This document shows, piece by piece, positions 22,516 through 33,460 of a stretch of 64,000 nucleotides of DNA. The stretch is from assembly GCA_011109175.1 (NCBI GenBank), contig RDEW01000027.1, forward strand, positions 515,399-579,398, read 5' to 3'. The position numbers were made by a program, and so were the translations under genes. Every line of letters begins with the position of its first letter. Positions within the stretch are counted from its first letter, which is position 1. The notes beneath the pieces were generated by a model. That model was not told where the DNA came from. It made no database searches and saw only the letters and a list, made by a program, of their open reading frames with translations. The stretch is from Dicyema japonicum. Taxonomy: Eukaryota > Dicyemida > Rhombozoa > Dicyemidae.

Positions 22516-23789
22516 AATAATAATAATAACAAATCAGATAACAGTCGCCAAGAGACAGGGAATTTTTCCATACGATTGGGATCCCGAGGCGTTCATGAAA
22601 TTAGCGACGCTGCCGAGGATCTCCGAGCCTTGTCGTGATTGTGGTTCCATTCTCTCGGAGAATATTTCTTGTGACTCTAACAACCACAATCCTCCATGCA
22701 TGCAGAATATAGAAAGTGGGTGTTGGTTGAGGTTCTTTCTAAGCTCCAGAGAATTTGGGGTGACTGCTATTTTGTCTAAAAATTTCTGAGAAAAATCGTC
22801 CGTTGGGAGGCAATATACCAATCTTTTCAATTCTTCCCGGGCATCAGAGAAAACCTATTCGGAAAAAAGATCTCGAAGTTTTGAGTAAAATTTCTATAGA
22901 ATGTCCAAATGCCTGAAGAGTGGCGAATATCTCAGAACGAAAAGTAACTTTTTTGGCTAAATGGTTTAAAAAATTATCAAAAGAATCTAAAAGAGCGACA
23001 GTTAAAGTTAGTATCACTACACGTGGGTCGTTTAAAGGGGCGCATTGGGACGCTTTTGAAAACATTTCGAAAGTGGTTTTCGACACAGTGGACCACGTCG
23101 TGAAAGGTTTATTCATAGCTAAACCCTCAATGCGCTTCTTAAACAACCCACGTGTAGACCCTCTATTGCTGATAACTTTAGAGGTATTAGGGCCTGGAAA
23201 AGCTTAGACGGGTCGTGCATGACTCGATCCTCCTGGCTTTCCGGGTAAATATGAGAATACATGGCACGCCTGCATTCTACACAGAAGCGGAGATCCCTCA
23301 CAGCCAGCGGTACAACAGGTTGTGCCTGCCTCGTGGAGGGTACAACTAGAGACTTGGCTCAGCCTCAACAAACAAAGATTGAGATCGAGAGCAGGGCTGA
23401 TCTCAACACACAGCCAGCACAAGAGGCTGTGCCTGCCTTCCTGAAAGTGAATCTGGAATCTGGGGCTCAACCCACCGAATGGAAACTGAGGACGTCATCC
23501 CAACAACTGTACGTTGGACTACAGTAGGGAGAAAAAAGAAATCTGCGGTTTCCACAAAACCTCAGAACGTGCCAGATTCGGGTCCGGTCTACTTTACTAC
23601 AAACTTGCCATTTAAGAGAAGGGAGTTTTCTTTCCATGAACGCCTCCAGGTTATCCCAATCCAGAGCCCAAATCATAGCCAATTGAGACCTGAGTTCGAA
23701 CAGCTCGTAAAGCACGGTAAAAAGGGCCGGTGATCAATTCAGATGTCTCTAAGTAGTCAAGGTAATGACAACATACCAAGTAAAGATGG
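22516..23789. other. Unclassified repeat-like region with several short frames
   Basis: Plus-strand frames at 22595-22789 (CRDCGSILSENISC), 22920-23207, 23261-23527 and 23479-23733 (TVRWTTVGRKKKSAV) could be remnants of a retrotransposon ORF1. I cannot assign any domain. Two partly similar segments near 23305 and 23412 share GTGCCTGCCT, a small internal duplication. Confidence 0.35.
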
Positions 23790-24200
23790 ATAGGCTACGG
23801 CCATTCCATGGTAGTCCTTTTCTCCCCTCGTATCATTATAGTTGGAGTCCGTCGACATCGAGAGCCCAAGTTCACTGGCAAAGTCCCGAAGTGCCAATCC
23901 ACCTTTATTTTTAGCAAAACAGCCAAAATCTGAATTCTTTGCATTCAGATCGCCAAAAATAACTCAATGGGGGGTGTATGTCAAAGACAGTGTTAATCTG
24001 ATCCTAGCACAACCACAACTGCTTGCCATACATTGCCCTAATAACGACAGCAAAACATGGGAGCCTAACGCGTAATAATATAAGCTCGCAATGAGGGCAC
24101 GGGAAAATGGACGACTGCTGCGAGACTCGTCTCTAATAGATACTAGTGCACTAACCTCGATGTGTATCATTCCACAAGAGATGAAAGAAAATTTTTACCA
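23790..24200 (-). mobile_element. APE-type endonuclease fragment of a Jockey-like element
   Basis: The minus-strand frame reads HWVIFGDLNAKNSDFGCFA, then NKGGLALRDFASELGLSMS, the conserved GDxNAK...G block of APE-type retrotransposon endonucleases. A stop follows at about 23805. The upstream frame to 24170 lacks further motifs. Confidence 0.6.
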
Positions 24201-25055
24201 GGAAGAAAGCCACATTTAAACCAAGAATATTCAGGCTCTCGATAGTTATCGTAGCAGAGTCCTTCAGGAAAGATCACTTTTCAGATCTTGTCGACAAACA
24301 GATTTCGAAGAAAGATGAATCACCCACATCAGTTTTGCTTCTGTAAACTGATCTTTGAAGTTTCGGCAACGAAACAAAAAACTGGATCTAACATAGATAT
24401 GTTGATAATCTGTCTTTGAGGTGTTGACCAAACAAGACCCTCAAAGGTGGGACAATAAAATGGAGATCTTCCAAAACGGAATCGTATGGGTCTTCGATAG
24501 TACCTTTATCCAGATAATATACATTTAACAGGGAACGCACATAGAGTGCATCATCGACAGTCAGAGCGGTCCAAGCGGGTCAGCCTTGAGTGGATCTAAT
24601 GATTTTAATGGACGCAGAGTATCCAAGGAGGTAGACGCCAAAACTGTCATTACAGGTAAGAAGAGGGAGAGTGGCCCTTGTGTAAAAGCTCTCCAAGATT
24701 TTTAAGCCAATCGGTTCTCTGAGACCTGAGACTGGTATCTGAATTAGGACCCCACTCTGGCTGAGTTTTGAGAGGGCAAAGTAAATCCGAAATCACATGC
24801 TTGTTTAGGAAATCCTAAGCTTGAGCTTTGATGGTGGACAAGATTGATTTGCTAAGCCGATCTGGCGTTTGTGGCCGCCCCAGATCATATGAGGCAAATA
24901 GAAAAAGCATAAACCACTTCCGATTTCCAGATGACACGAAAGTGCCGTTAATGAGACGGTTAAGGCAGGAAGATGTAGTGATTACTGCTGTAATAATTTA
25001 CTTGGTCGAAGTATTCTATCCTGCTTTTTGCTTCCTTTAATTCTTTAAAGGGATT
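24201..25055. other. Decayed sequence, probably retrotransposon
   Basis: No intact frame. It contains the repeat word at 24583 shared with 17300. The remainder is unassigned. Confidence 0.3.
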
Positions 25056-25059
25056 ATTT

Positions 25060-25135
25060 AATCCAGTTAACTCAGATGTCCAGTGCCTGGTCGGCGCTAA
25101 AAAGGATCAGTTGCTTTTCTATGGATTTGTAACTG
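25060..25135 (+). repeat. Family B repeat fragment
   Basis: CCAGTGCCTGGTCGGCGCTAA followed by AAAGGATCAGTTGCTTTTC matches the core of the repeat at 33045-33320. Confidence 0.6.
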
Positions 25136-25284
25136 TGATTTTGGACAAACTTATGCTCGAAAGGAATTTTTTTCCTCGAAGGGTACCATAAGAACTACAC
25201 ACTTAATTAGTTGTTAATCTTAACCTCCTCTCGGATTATAAAATAAATTCATATGACGTAATGCAAGTTAACCATGTAGTTAAT

Positions 25285-25685
25285 CTGGTGGTGAGACCCT
25301 CTATTGCACGAAGCGTCTACTGAGCGCATTTTTTTAATTTATTTATTAACCCCGGATACACCGAGAAAGAAGTTAAAGTAAACAACTAATTAAGTGTATC
25401 CAGTTTCCACTTGTACAGAAACAGAGTCCATCCGGAATCAGCATAAAGGGTAAGACGTCCATTACATGCAGTTGTGGAAACCCCTCCAGTGGAGTGGGGA
25501 AGAGTAAATGATCCTTTTTCATGCCGGTCTGGTACTGGGGGTCACCTAGACAGATGGATCACATAACGCCACTCTATTAGGAAGAGAGGTGGAACAGACA
25601 AGCAAGCAGAAAATTTAAACTAATTAACCACGCAGCACCACATGGCGCCACGCGGCATGATAGATTTAAGTCTTGTTTTGCATCT
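25285..25685 (-). repeat. Family B dispersed repeat, near-complete
   Basis: It begins TTAACCCCGGATACACC, then GGAAACCCCTCCAGTGGAGT, ATGATCCTTTTTCATGCCGG and CCTATTAGGA-type words in complement, ending with CACGCAGCACCACATGGCG (partly palindromic). Copies lie at 33045 (opposite strand), 37430, 45750, 49150, 25060, 27130 and 47815. It has no coding capacity. A GTGGCGCCATGTGG word could be an A-box, but I found no clear B-box, so SINE status is open. Confidence 0.65.
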
Positions 25686-26153
25686 TTTTTGTGAGTATGA
25701 CGAGTGACTAACTTGGGAGACATTGTAAACCTTTTTATTAACAAAAAAAGTGTCAACGTAGAATCCTGTTTTGACTCTTTAAGAACTTGAGGATCATCTG
25801 ACAGAAGCTGAACGCATAGGACGATAGTTAACATGACTCTATGTTGGTAATAATATGACGTCATAACAAATGTGACTGTGGTTTAGTAATAGCTGTACCT
25901 TCTGTATGGCTTCCAGGCATGTTTGGAGTTTAATGTCTGATTAAGAAAGTTGAGTTGTTGACTACAGCCAGGATGTCGTGAATTTGGAAAAAACTTTGCA
26001 GATGGCGTAAATTGTGAAACAATAGAATGTTGCTAAAATACGGACGAACTTTAAGAATGTACTTCAAAATTAGAATGATAAATGAATATTTTACTCAAAT
26101 TGATTTTTCGTCCTTCAAATTGACCTTTTCAGCGCAGCACAAATATATAAACG
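25686..26153. other. Intergenic
   Basis: No supported feature. Confidence 0.3.
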
Positions 26154-26591
26154 TTGATTTTTGAAATGAAAGAAATGCCAGACGATACAAGTCCGAATTG
26201 CTCTTCTTCCAAAAAGACATACAAAAATAGTACTGACGAAATCAAGACTAAAGTTCTCAAAATGCACAACGACTTTGCATCCACTCGGATGATTGCGGAG
26301 GTCAACGATATTAGTGTTTCCTCAGTCCTCAGGATTATCAAGGATCGAAACTCAAATTCTGAATTTATCCGCAAACCTCGTGGAGGGGCCAAGAATATCA
26401 AAGTCACCGCAGAACACAGTCAGTATCTTTTACGGATTTTGAGGAATAATAGTTCTCAAACATTAGACGATCTTAAAAACGAAATCAAACGGAAATTTGA
26501 AATATCCCTGTCCATATCGACCATTAGAAGACACCTTAACTCCATGAAATTTTATTACAAAAATAAAAATTGGCATCTCAATTTGGATTGA
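26154..26591 (+). CDS. Tc1/mariner-like transposase N-terminal DNA-binding protein
   Basis: A 145-residue intact ORF with two predicted helix-turn-helix units, as at the start of Tc1/mariner or IS630-type transposases. The first unit is around residues 25-60 (TRMIAEVNDISVSSVLRIIK). A GRPRK-like linker follows (KPRGGAKNIKV), then the second unit (TLDDLKNEIKRKFEIS...STIRRHLNSMKF). The frame stops right after the second unit. I find no DDE catalytic domain downstream, although 26600-26740 has short frames. It could be a truncated transposon or a domesticated DNA-binding protein. No terminal inverted repeats were identified. Confidence 0.55.
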   Translation: MIFEMKEMPDDTSPNCSSSKKTYKNSTDEIKTKVLKMHNDFASTRMIAEVNDISVSSVLRIIKDRNSNSEFIRKPRGGAKNIKVTAEHSQYLLRILRNNSSQTLDDLKNEIKRKFEISLSISTIRRHLNSMKFYYKNKNWHLNLD

Positions 26592-27125
26592 CGTTGTTGT
26601 TACTAATAAATTATCTTTTAATGTCATCTCAACCATTTTGTTGATATTGCTTATAAAAATGTCAATTTTGCTAATCCCCTTGTTCCTCCTAAAGGTGGAC
26701 TCGTCAAACTTTGTGTTAGATGAGATTCTATTCCAGAGCATAGTGTATTTGATTTGGGGACATTTTTTGCACTAGAGGTACGTCACCACTTCAACCATCC
26801 GACCAAACCACTCTTTCTGGCTCATATGCTCTCAATCCTTAGCTTGCCAAATCCTCGACAACACACGAGTGAGTAAAAACTAATAAATAATTATTGTCTC
26901 CATGGAAATGATGAGTCAATGGGATTTTCATGTCTTTGTCATTTGAACACTTAACCTTGATATTTTCTTAATTAATTGCCTTTATTCCAACGAATATTGT
27001 GTGACTCAAAAAATCTAAAAATTCGATTTTTTAGTCTGGCCAATTAAATAATTTTGATACTCAACATTGAAGGAATCACAACGGTAGCTTTGTGCCTGTC
27101 TCGTAGTCACTACCAAGCAACATAA
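26592..27125. other. Intergenic
   Basis: A reverse copy of the GGTGACGTACCTC motif lies at about 26770-26795. Nothing else is supported. Confidence 0.35.
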
Positions 27126-27129
27126 TCCA

Positions 27130-27265
27130 CCTAACTCAGAAGATTTCCAGTGCCTGGCCGGGACGCTAAAAGGATTCTTCTCTTCCCTACTCCAGTAGAG
27201 AGGTTCCTACAATGGCGGATATGGCGTTGGAAAGGGTGCCTCCAAATCTCCGACGGTGGGAACAG
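27130..27265 (+). repeat. Family B repeat fragment
   Basis: TTTCCAGTGCCTGGCCGGGA, GCTAAAAGGATTCTTCTCTT and CTCCAGTAGAGAGGTTCC match the core of family B. Confidence 0.6.
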
Positions 27266-27339
27266 GACAAAACCTCATTCAAGAATATCTGGGGTTATTA
27301 AAAAACGTTGGATAAGTCCTCGAAGTTGGAAGTAGCGGG

Positions 27340-27740
27340 AGGCACGACTCTATGGCAAAAAAATTTTATGGAGACATGCTAGGTTGGGTCACATTTTAAA
27401 AATGGACCCAAGCACGCTAGCGAATGCCACCACATCATTCTAGCACGCTTGATTTATTTATCTCCTTTATTTCTCGTCCCACATCTAATGAACTTAGAAG
27501 AAATCGGAAATTTTCAATGATACCATACCTGCCGTTTCCTGGATCCCAATTCGGGTTTTGTGCCTGACTCCACCCAACTCATCTTTCAGAACTTACTCGC
27601 GGATGGATTTAATCGTGAGAAATCTCCAGAGCGAACAATTATTGCCTCAACTGACATGAACAAGGTGTTCGGCATACATTAAGAAACATTCTGAATAAGA
27701 AGATCCTCAACACGGCGATCCTTTTTCAAATAAAGGTCTA
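27340..27740 (+). mobile_element. Decayed non-LTR reverse transcriptase fragments
   Basis: Around 27390 a frame reads GHILKMDPSTLANATTS, like the end of RTE/CR1 proteins. From about 27535 another reads SQFGFVPDS, then DGFNREKSPERTIIASTDMN and KVFG, the finger-palm transition of a Jockey-type RT. Many frame changes. Confidence 0.5.
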
Positions 27741-28083
27741 GTTACTCTCTTTTCACTATCATGCGTCCGCTTTTGGTGGTTACTTTCTTGTTCATTTATT
27801 TGCAAAAATCACCGAATACGTGTCCATCAGGTGATCACAGCCTCCTTAAGCAGCCTTTCAATTTTGTTCGGTGTTCGTCCCAAGAACCGACGGTGTTACG
27901 AGTCACTTTTGAGAATTTCGGAAGCTGGTTGATTAACGTGGCGTCATGCGATTCACCTGTTGATGTGGTGGCGCTCAGTGCAGATCTGCAAGGAAAAGAA
28001 CCGTTCGACATTCCATACCCTTCTACGACCTTCAGTAGGGTGGCCTACCAATTTCCCAGTTTTCTCTTTGCTACTTTTGGTTT

Positions 28084-29770
28084 GTGAATAGAACGGATCC
28101 CGACTCTACATTGATTATTCTAAAACTAAATATAAATAGAATCCGCAGTAAAGTCTTGGAACTACGCTCCCACTTATCTCATTTGCCATTATTCAAGAAT
28201 CGAAGCTCTCTAGAACATCCCCCACCCTTTTTTCCTGAATATTGTGTACTTTGCAAGGACCGGACAAGAAGTCTTGGAGGAGGATTATTGACAATCGTTA
28301 AGGATGGACTTACACTTACGGATGTCACCCCATTTGTATCTTCTTTCAGCGAAGGAGATTTTATCTGCAACAGATTCCTATTGAGGCATCCTTTTCTCCG
28401 ACGAGAAGTTTTACACTGTCTATATCCCATCTCATGGGTCGTATACTACTTACTATATCCCCAACCTATCGAGATTATATGGACTAAGGATTGTTGCTAT
28501 GCGGAGACTTAAATGCCAAGCATCCGGTCTGGCTCTGGTCACAATCAGCCGACAATCGCGGAGAGTACATCTTATCTATTAGAATTAACTATTCTCAATA
28601 ATTCAGATGCCCATAATAGGACCTTAATTCAAAGAGAGAACAGTCCAATGTCCCCGGAGTTATCATTGTGTACTCCCTCTCTTTCTGGGTATCTGTCTGA
28701 TGTTCGTTATGGTTTTCAAGCAACCATAACCCAACTGTGTTGAGACTCAAAAGACCTATTTGTTTGCTAAGATGTTCTACAAAGTTCAAGAAATATTCGA
28801 AGGCGGACAGGAGTGGTTTCAGCACGTTTGTGGACAGTCCCTTGAAGACTTTCCTATTGACGAGGCAGCCCAGATATTAACCTCAATAATCCTGAAAGCC
28901 GACATGTTTATCCACACTAGCGTCTTACAAAAACTTTGGCATATATCAAAAAACGGGATGCCTTGAAGAAAACCGGAATGTAATCAGATTACTTTATATC
29001 GTCCATACGCTCTCTCAATTACAGAATTTTCCAACTAATCCGTCAACATAACTTCAGATCAGACCGTTCTACAACGAGTCATCTGGGATGTGCTTCCAGT
29101 TCAGCACAGACGGCTTTAACATGAATACGCACCTATGGACGGTTTTAGTGTCTATCGATATGCAGAAAGCCTTCGACTGTTTCGAGGACACTCCTAACGA
29201 AAAAGATCTTTAATTTAAATTTACACCCGAACATTATGCTATAACTGGAAAATTTCTTAACTACCGACGTGGAAGAGTACGGATTGAACAATTACTTCAA
29301 AATCAAGACTACTCCTAATGGGTCCCACTAGGTTCTCCTTTGTCTCTTCTCCTATTTAACTTTTTTTTATAAACGATTTACCTACTACCAAAGATCACGA
29401 CACTATGTTTTTATCTTACGCAGACGACCAATTAGTTAGTAGGAAGAATCAAAACCAGGACCAATTGCTACAGTATGATATCCTATATAAGATACTCGGT
29501 CATCATATCAATTACGATATCAGAGGTTAGTCAAATACATCATATCAGATATGTGAAGGATATTGCTGAGACCTTGGACATTCGGCTCCGGATATTTCTC
29601 CTCTTGGATGGATCAGAGTTTTGGTAACCCTCGCCTAACCACTTGGCTATATTATCGATCAAATCCTTTCCAGACCACCAATGAAACTAAGAGACTTGTG
29701 AGAGTGCCCAGCACTCTCAGCTGAACGCTTGATGGCAGCCGGCTAGTAGGCCGGGGTAATCAACTGAGAC
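28084..29770 (+). mobile_element. Decayed Jockey-like element (endonuclease plus reverse transcriptase)
   Basis: In order: an APE-type endonuclease start (LIILKLNINRIRSKVLELRS, GGGLLTIVKDGL), then near 28495 GDLNAKHPVW...NRGEY. After many stops follow the RT remnants: FRSDRSTTSHLG (29050), AFDCF (29170), the FINDLPTTKDHD and LSYADDQLVS region (29370-29430), and an end with ALSAERLMAAG and GVIN near 29700-29760. All key blocks are in the expected order, so this is one old, nearly full-length insertion without a working frame. Confidence 0.7.
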
Positions 29771-30292
29771 CCGGGAGTATGTTTTGTATACTATGGACTG
29801 TATCTTATTGAGCCGAAAAACAAAAATGATCTATAGAAGACTGAATACTGCAAAGGGATACATTAAAAGTTAAAAGCATTATAGAGAAGAATGACGTTAG
29901 CATAGATTCGATTACAGTGACCTAATTTTATAAAATCAATAAATTTAATTTGACCTAATTTTATAAAATCAATAAATTAAAAAATATTTAAAAAAATTAA
30001 TTAAAACCATAATTCTAAACTTACCAAGTGATGGATTCATGAAACATCAGAAATCTAAAGTTCTCAACAAAGTTTATAATGCTCTTAGTACCCGGGTTCT
30101 AATCTCGTACAGCCCAAAATTGAATAAACTCAAAAGTCAGAAACTGTACGTATAGGATGTTAGTGATAATAAACTTATAATCAGCTTTAATTTCAAAATG
30201 AAATAATTAACCCCGAAACACGTCACCGTGACGATGTGAATGACTTATTAATAATGTTACAGCGTCGATATTAAGAATTTATTTCGTAGCCG
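29771..30292. other. Intergenic upstream of aldolase
   Basis: A tandem duplication of about 33 bases (TTGACCTAATTTTATAAAAT...) lies at 29924-29986. The remaining AT-rich DNA presumably carries the aldolase promoter. No defined element seen. Confidence 0.4.
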
Positions 30293-31499
30293 ATGGACCC
30301 ATTTCTGACTGAATCACAGGAAAATGAACTTTCATCCATTGCTAATAATCTTGTATCGGGTGGACGTGGGATTCTAGCCGCGGATGAAAGCTCTGGAACT
30401 ATTGGAAAGCGGTTTGAATTTATCAAATTGGATAATTGTGAAGAGAATAGACGTGCATATCGCCAGCTTCTCTTCAAAACGTCAGGAGAATTAAAAAACT
30501 ATATTTCTGGGGTCATCATGTTCGATGAAACATTCTGGCAAAAATCCGACGACGGAATATCATTCCCTGAACTCCTCAAACAAAACGGGATTATGACTGG
30601 AATTAAGCTTGACTTGGGGGTCATTCCAATAAACAATGATGAGACCACCACCCAAGGTTATAAAGAGAGATCAATTTATAGGCTTTGACAATTTGGACCA
30701 GAGGTGTAAAAATTATAAGCTGAATGGTGCTAGCTTTGCGAAATGGCGCTGTGTTCTCAAAATCAGTGGGACAACTCCTTCTGACCTCGCAATACAATTT
30801 AACAGTTCTGTTTTGGCTTGGTATGCCAAAATATGTCAGAGAGTAAGATTGACGATCGATATTTTTAGAATGGAACTCGTACCCATAGTAGAACCTGAAA
30901 TTCTTTGTGATGGGGACCATTCTCTCCAACGATGCGAGTCTGTGACAACGAGGGTTATTTCCGTATTTAGCTTTAGGTATTATCATGCGTTTACAGGGCC
31001 TTAAACGACCATAGTGTGTTTTTGGAAGGAACTCTGTTAAAACCTAACATGGTTACTTCAGGAATTCATTCAGTTCCTCAATCGACTCCAGCTCAAAACG
31101 CGACTGCCACTCTACGGACTCTATCAAGAACTGTCCCATCAGCTGTTCCTGGTTTCTCATCTCTGTTATGAAAGGGATTGTCTTCCTTTCTGGCGGATAC
31201 TCCGAATTTGCTGCGACGCAAATTTTAAATGAGATCAATAAACAAGCTAACAGTAATCGAAGAATATATCCATGGGCTTTGTCCTTTTCTTATGGACGAG
31301 CTCTTCAGTCCTCGGTTATCAAAGCATGGGATGGCAAACAAGAGAATGTATCCAACGCTTCAAAAAAGCTCTTAGACCGCGCAAAGGTTATCTATTTATT
31401 GACAGTCAGGCATGCAGTGAGGCAAGCCAGGGAGTATTTTCTTCTTCTGCTGATGAATCATCTAAAGAGAGTCTCTTCGTAGCTAAACATGTATACTAA
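30293..31499 (+). CDS. Fructose-bisphosphate aldolase, class I
   Basis: A cytosolic glycolytic enzyme that splits fructose 1,6-bisphosphate into dihydroxyacetone phosphate and glyceraldehyde 3-phosphate. Six exons are separated by introns 30657-30681, 30843-30868, 30977-30996, 31152-31174 and 31387-31409 (20-26 nt). The spliced product is 362 residues, against 363-364 in animals. Conserved blocks are [56 protein letters not shown] (Schiff-base lysine), FLSGG and the C-terminal SLFVAKHVY with the conserved final tyrosine. One extra A near 30874 (GGAACTC) must be dropped to restore [10 protein letters not shown]. Otherwise intact. Which vertebrate isoform it resembles most cannot be judged. Confidence 0.95.
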
Positions 31500-31574
31500 C
31501 CTTCTCTACTCTCAACTAATCATTAAAATAATAAAAATTTCACCGTTATATTTTTGGTTATATTAATTACTTTA

Positions 31575-32115
31575 TTTTACATATTTTGTTCTAATTATTA
31601 TTATTAACCCAAGAACACCAATAGTTAATTTAATTACTAATAAATAAATCTCAAAGGCCTCAATCAGATTTCTCATTTTCTCCTCGTGCGCCTTCTGGGA
31701 TCCAACACAACTTCTCTGTGGGCGGGGTGGTTCGGAGAATAGGAAATGGAGAGGGGTGATATATACCCTTATCATAAGACACGTCGTGGCTGTGTATTGT
31801 TGAGAGTTGCACTCCCTGCTCAGGGTAGCAAATCCCTTTCCATTTTGTCAGAATAGGTCTTCAAGTAATGAGGGTATTAGTTTTTCTAGTTTCCCGAGAT
31901 TACTAATAGTAGTGGTTGTTAAGGCATGGATGTCACGGATTCTTTGTTTGTTTGTTCTAATCATTATAACACATGTGTATGAGTCCTTCATTGGAATAAA
32001 TTTTAGGACATTTAAATTTTTAGATGTGGAGTGGGAATTGGGTGTGTCACAATATATTTTATGCAAGCCTCATATCATCACGTCAATCCTTATTTATTCA
32101 AGCCTCACTAATAAA
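31575..32115 (-). mobile_element. Jockey-like element, C-terminal end
   Basis: The minus-strand frame RIRDIHALTTTTISNLGKLE, then KLIPSLLEDLF, is followed after frame changes by SCVGSQKAHEEKMRNLIEAF and the stop. This parallels KCVGSREEHRERMRRLLNE at 41280-41356. It lies tail to tail, 75 bases from the aldolase stop. Confidence 0.6.
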
Positions 32116-32575
32116 GGGGGACCTTCAAGTGCCCATTCCTCAAAGAAAGTAGAGAACCCAAATCAGAGAACATAATCTCCACGTGTTTTAAGCTGGTCGG
32201 AGGAGATGGAAAGATTCGAATTTTATATGTAATCGTGACTGCTTATTTAATCCTCAGAACACAACGAAGCTGTTAAACTTACCAAATTAACTGATATCGG
32301 CATTCGTTGCAAAGATTCTATGCGTTCTCACGAAGCTGTTCTTTTAGGAGGATTTTTATAGTCCTGGGTCTTGTTCTACTTACGGGACTTAACTAATTCC
32401 TGCTGGTTTGCTCATTAAAGAGGTGAAGAAACTGGCTTGATTTGTCATTGAAAAAGATTTTTCTATGATGGACTGTTGTGGCAACATCATGCGTACTCGA
32501 CCACCTGGATTAAGGGTAGCATGCTTTGATCGTGTTTTACTATGATAGCGTGTAAAAGATTGCTGACCACACCCA
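32116..32575. other. Intergenic
   Basis: No feature supported. Confidence 0.3.
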
Positions 32576-32579
32576 GTCT

Positions 32580-32710
32580 TGATGTCTTATACCTGTAAAT
32601 GGGGAACTTTGGATGAGACTGGTACAAAGGATAGCCGGGGAGGCACAAGGGAACTTTAATTGGTTTTTTAATTTTATGTGTTCTCGGCGGTGCCGATAAT
32701 AATAACCGTT
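32580..32710 (+). mobile_element. RTE-like 3' end fragment
   Basis: RLVQRIAGEAQGNFN and a stop, then TTTTATGTGTTCTCGGCGGTGC and a short AATAAT tail, corresponding to the 3' end of the RTE-like family (22440-22515). Confidence 0.6.
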
Positions 32711-32844
32711 AAAGGCAGCAATTAAGTCATTTGCGGTCTGCCTCGATATCTTTATGGTTGATATAAGTAAGTTTCTACCGTTAGCCTGAGTTATGATGCA
32801 CAAACTTAGGTCATGACCAAAGAGTTTCCATGTGCAGGAAACAG

Positions 32845-32925
32845 CTTCATTATTGGGTAAAAAACAGTTATGCTAACTAATCGTTGAAGGGAGTAAAGAC
32901 CAAGATCACTGTTAAACCAGAACCG
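32845..32925 (-). repeat. SINE body fragment
   Basis: AAACAGTTATGCTAACTAATCG is the reverse complement of the AACTGTTCTTTAC-proximal part of the SINE. Only about 80 bases are recognisable. Confidence 0.45.
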
Positions 32926-33044
32926 ACGCAGCCAAGTGCCGCCCTCAGCTCGGTGCGGTATTCCTCCATCGATTCAAATGGCTGAGGAACTGCCCGAACT
33001 CGATAGAAAGGCAAAGTACCTCCATTCTGCCGAATTCCTATTCT

Positions 33045-33325
33045 GTGATGTTAGCCGCGTGGCACCATGTGGTGCTTCGTGGCTGATTGGTTGAAGTCTC
33101 TGTTTGTTCGTATGTTCTTGCTCTCTCTTCCTATTAGAGTGGCGTCATGTGATCCACCCGTCTAGGTGGCGCCCAGTACCAGGCCGGCACGAAAAAGGAT
33201 CATTTGCTCTCCCCACTCCACTGGAGGGGTTTCCACAACTGCAAGTATGGACGACTTTTACCCTTTATGTTGATTCCGAATGGACTCTCTGTAGAAGTGG
33301 AAACTGGATGCACGCCGAATTAAAG
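33045..33325 (+). repeat. Family B dispersed repeat
   Basis: GCCGCGTGGCACCATGTGG, GAGTGGCGTCATGTGATCC, GTACCAGGCCGGCACG, AAAGGATCATTTGCTC, CACTGGAGGGGTTTCCACA and AGAAGTGGAAACTGGAT appear in this order. It is the reverse of the copy at 25285-25685. It ends about 130 bases before the RanGAP start. Confidence 0.65.
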
Positions 33326-33460
33326 CCTCCATAGGTGTCGGTTTCGACTGATAAAAAATATTTACACAAAAATGTGCAAACTAGATTATTTATTAAAATT
33401 ATATATTAGAAGTAAAAAATATTATATTATTTTAAAAATTAATTTAAGTGTCAATTAATA

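Noticed and set aside
30271-30477. Minus-strand frame over aldolase exon 1
   Set aside because: Shadow of a highly conserved coding exon.
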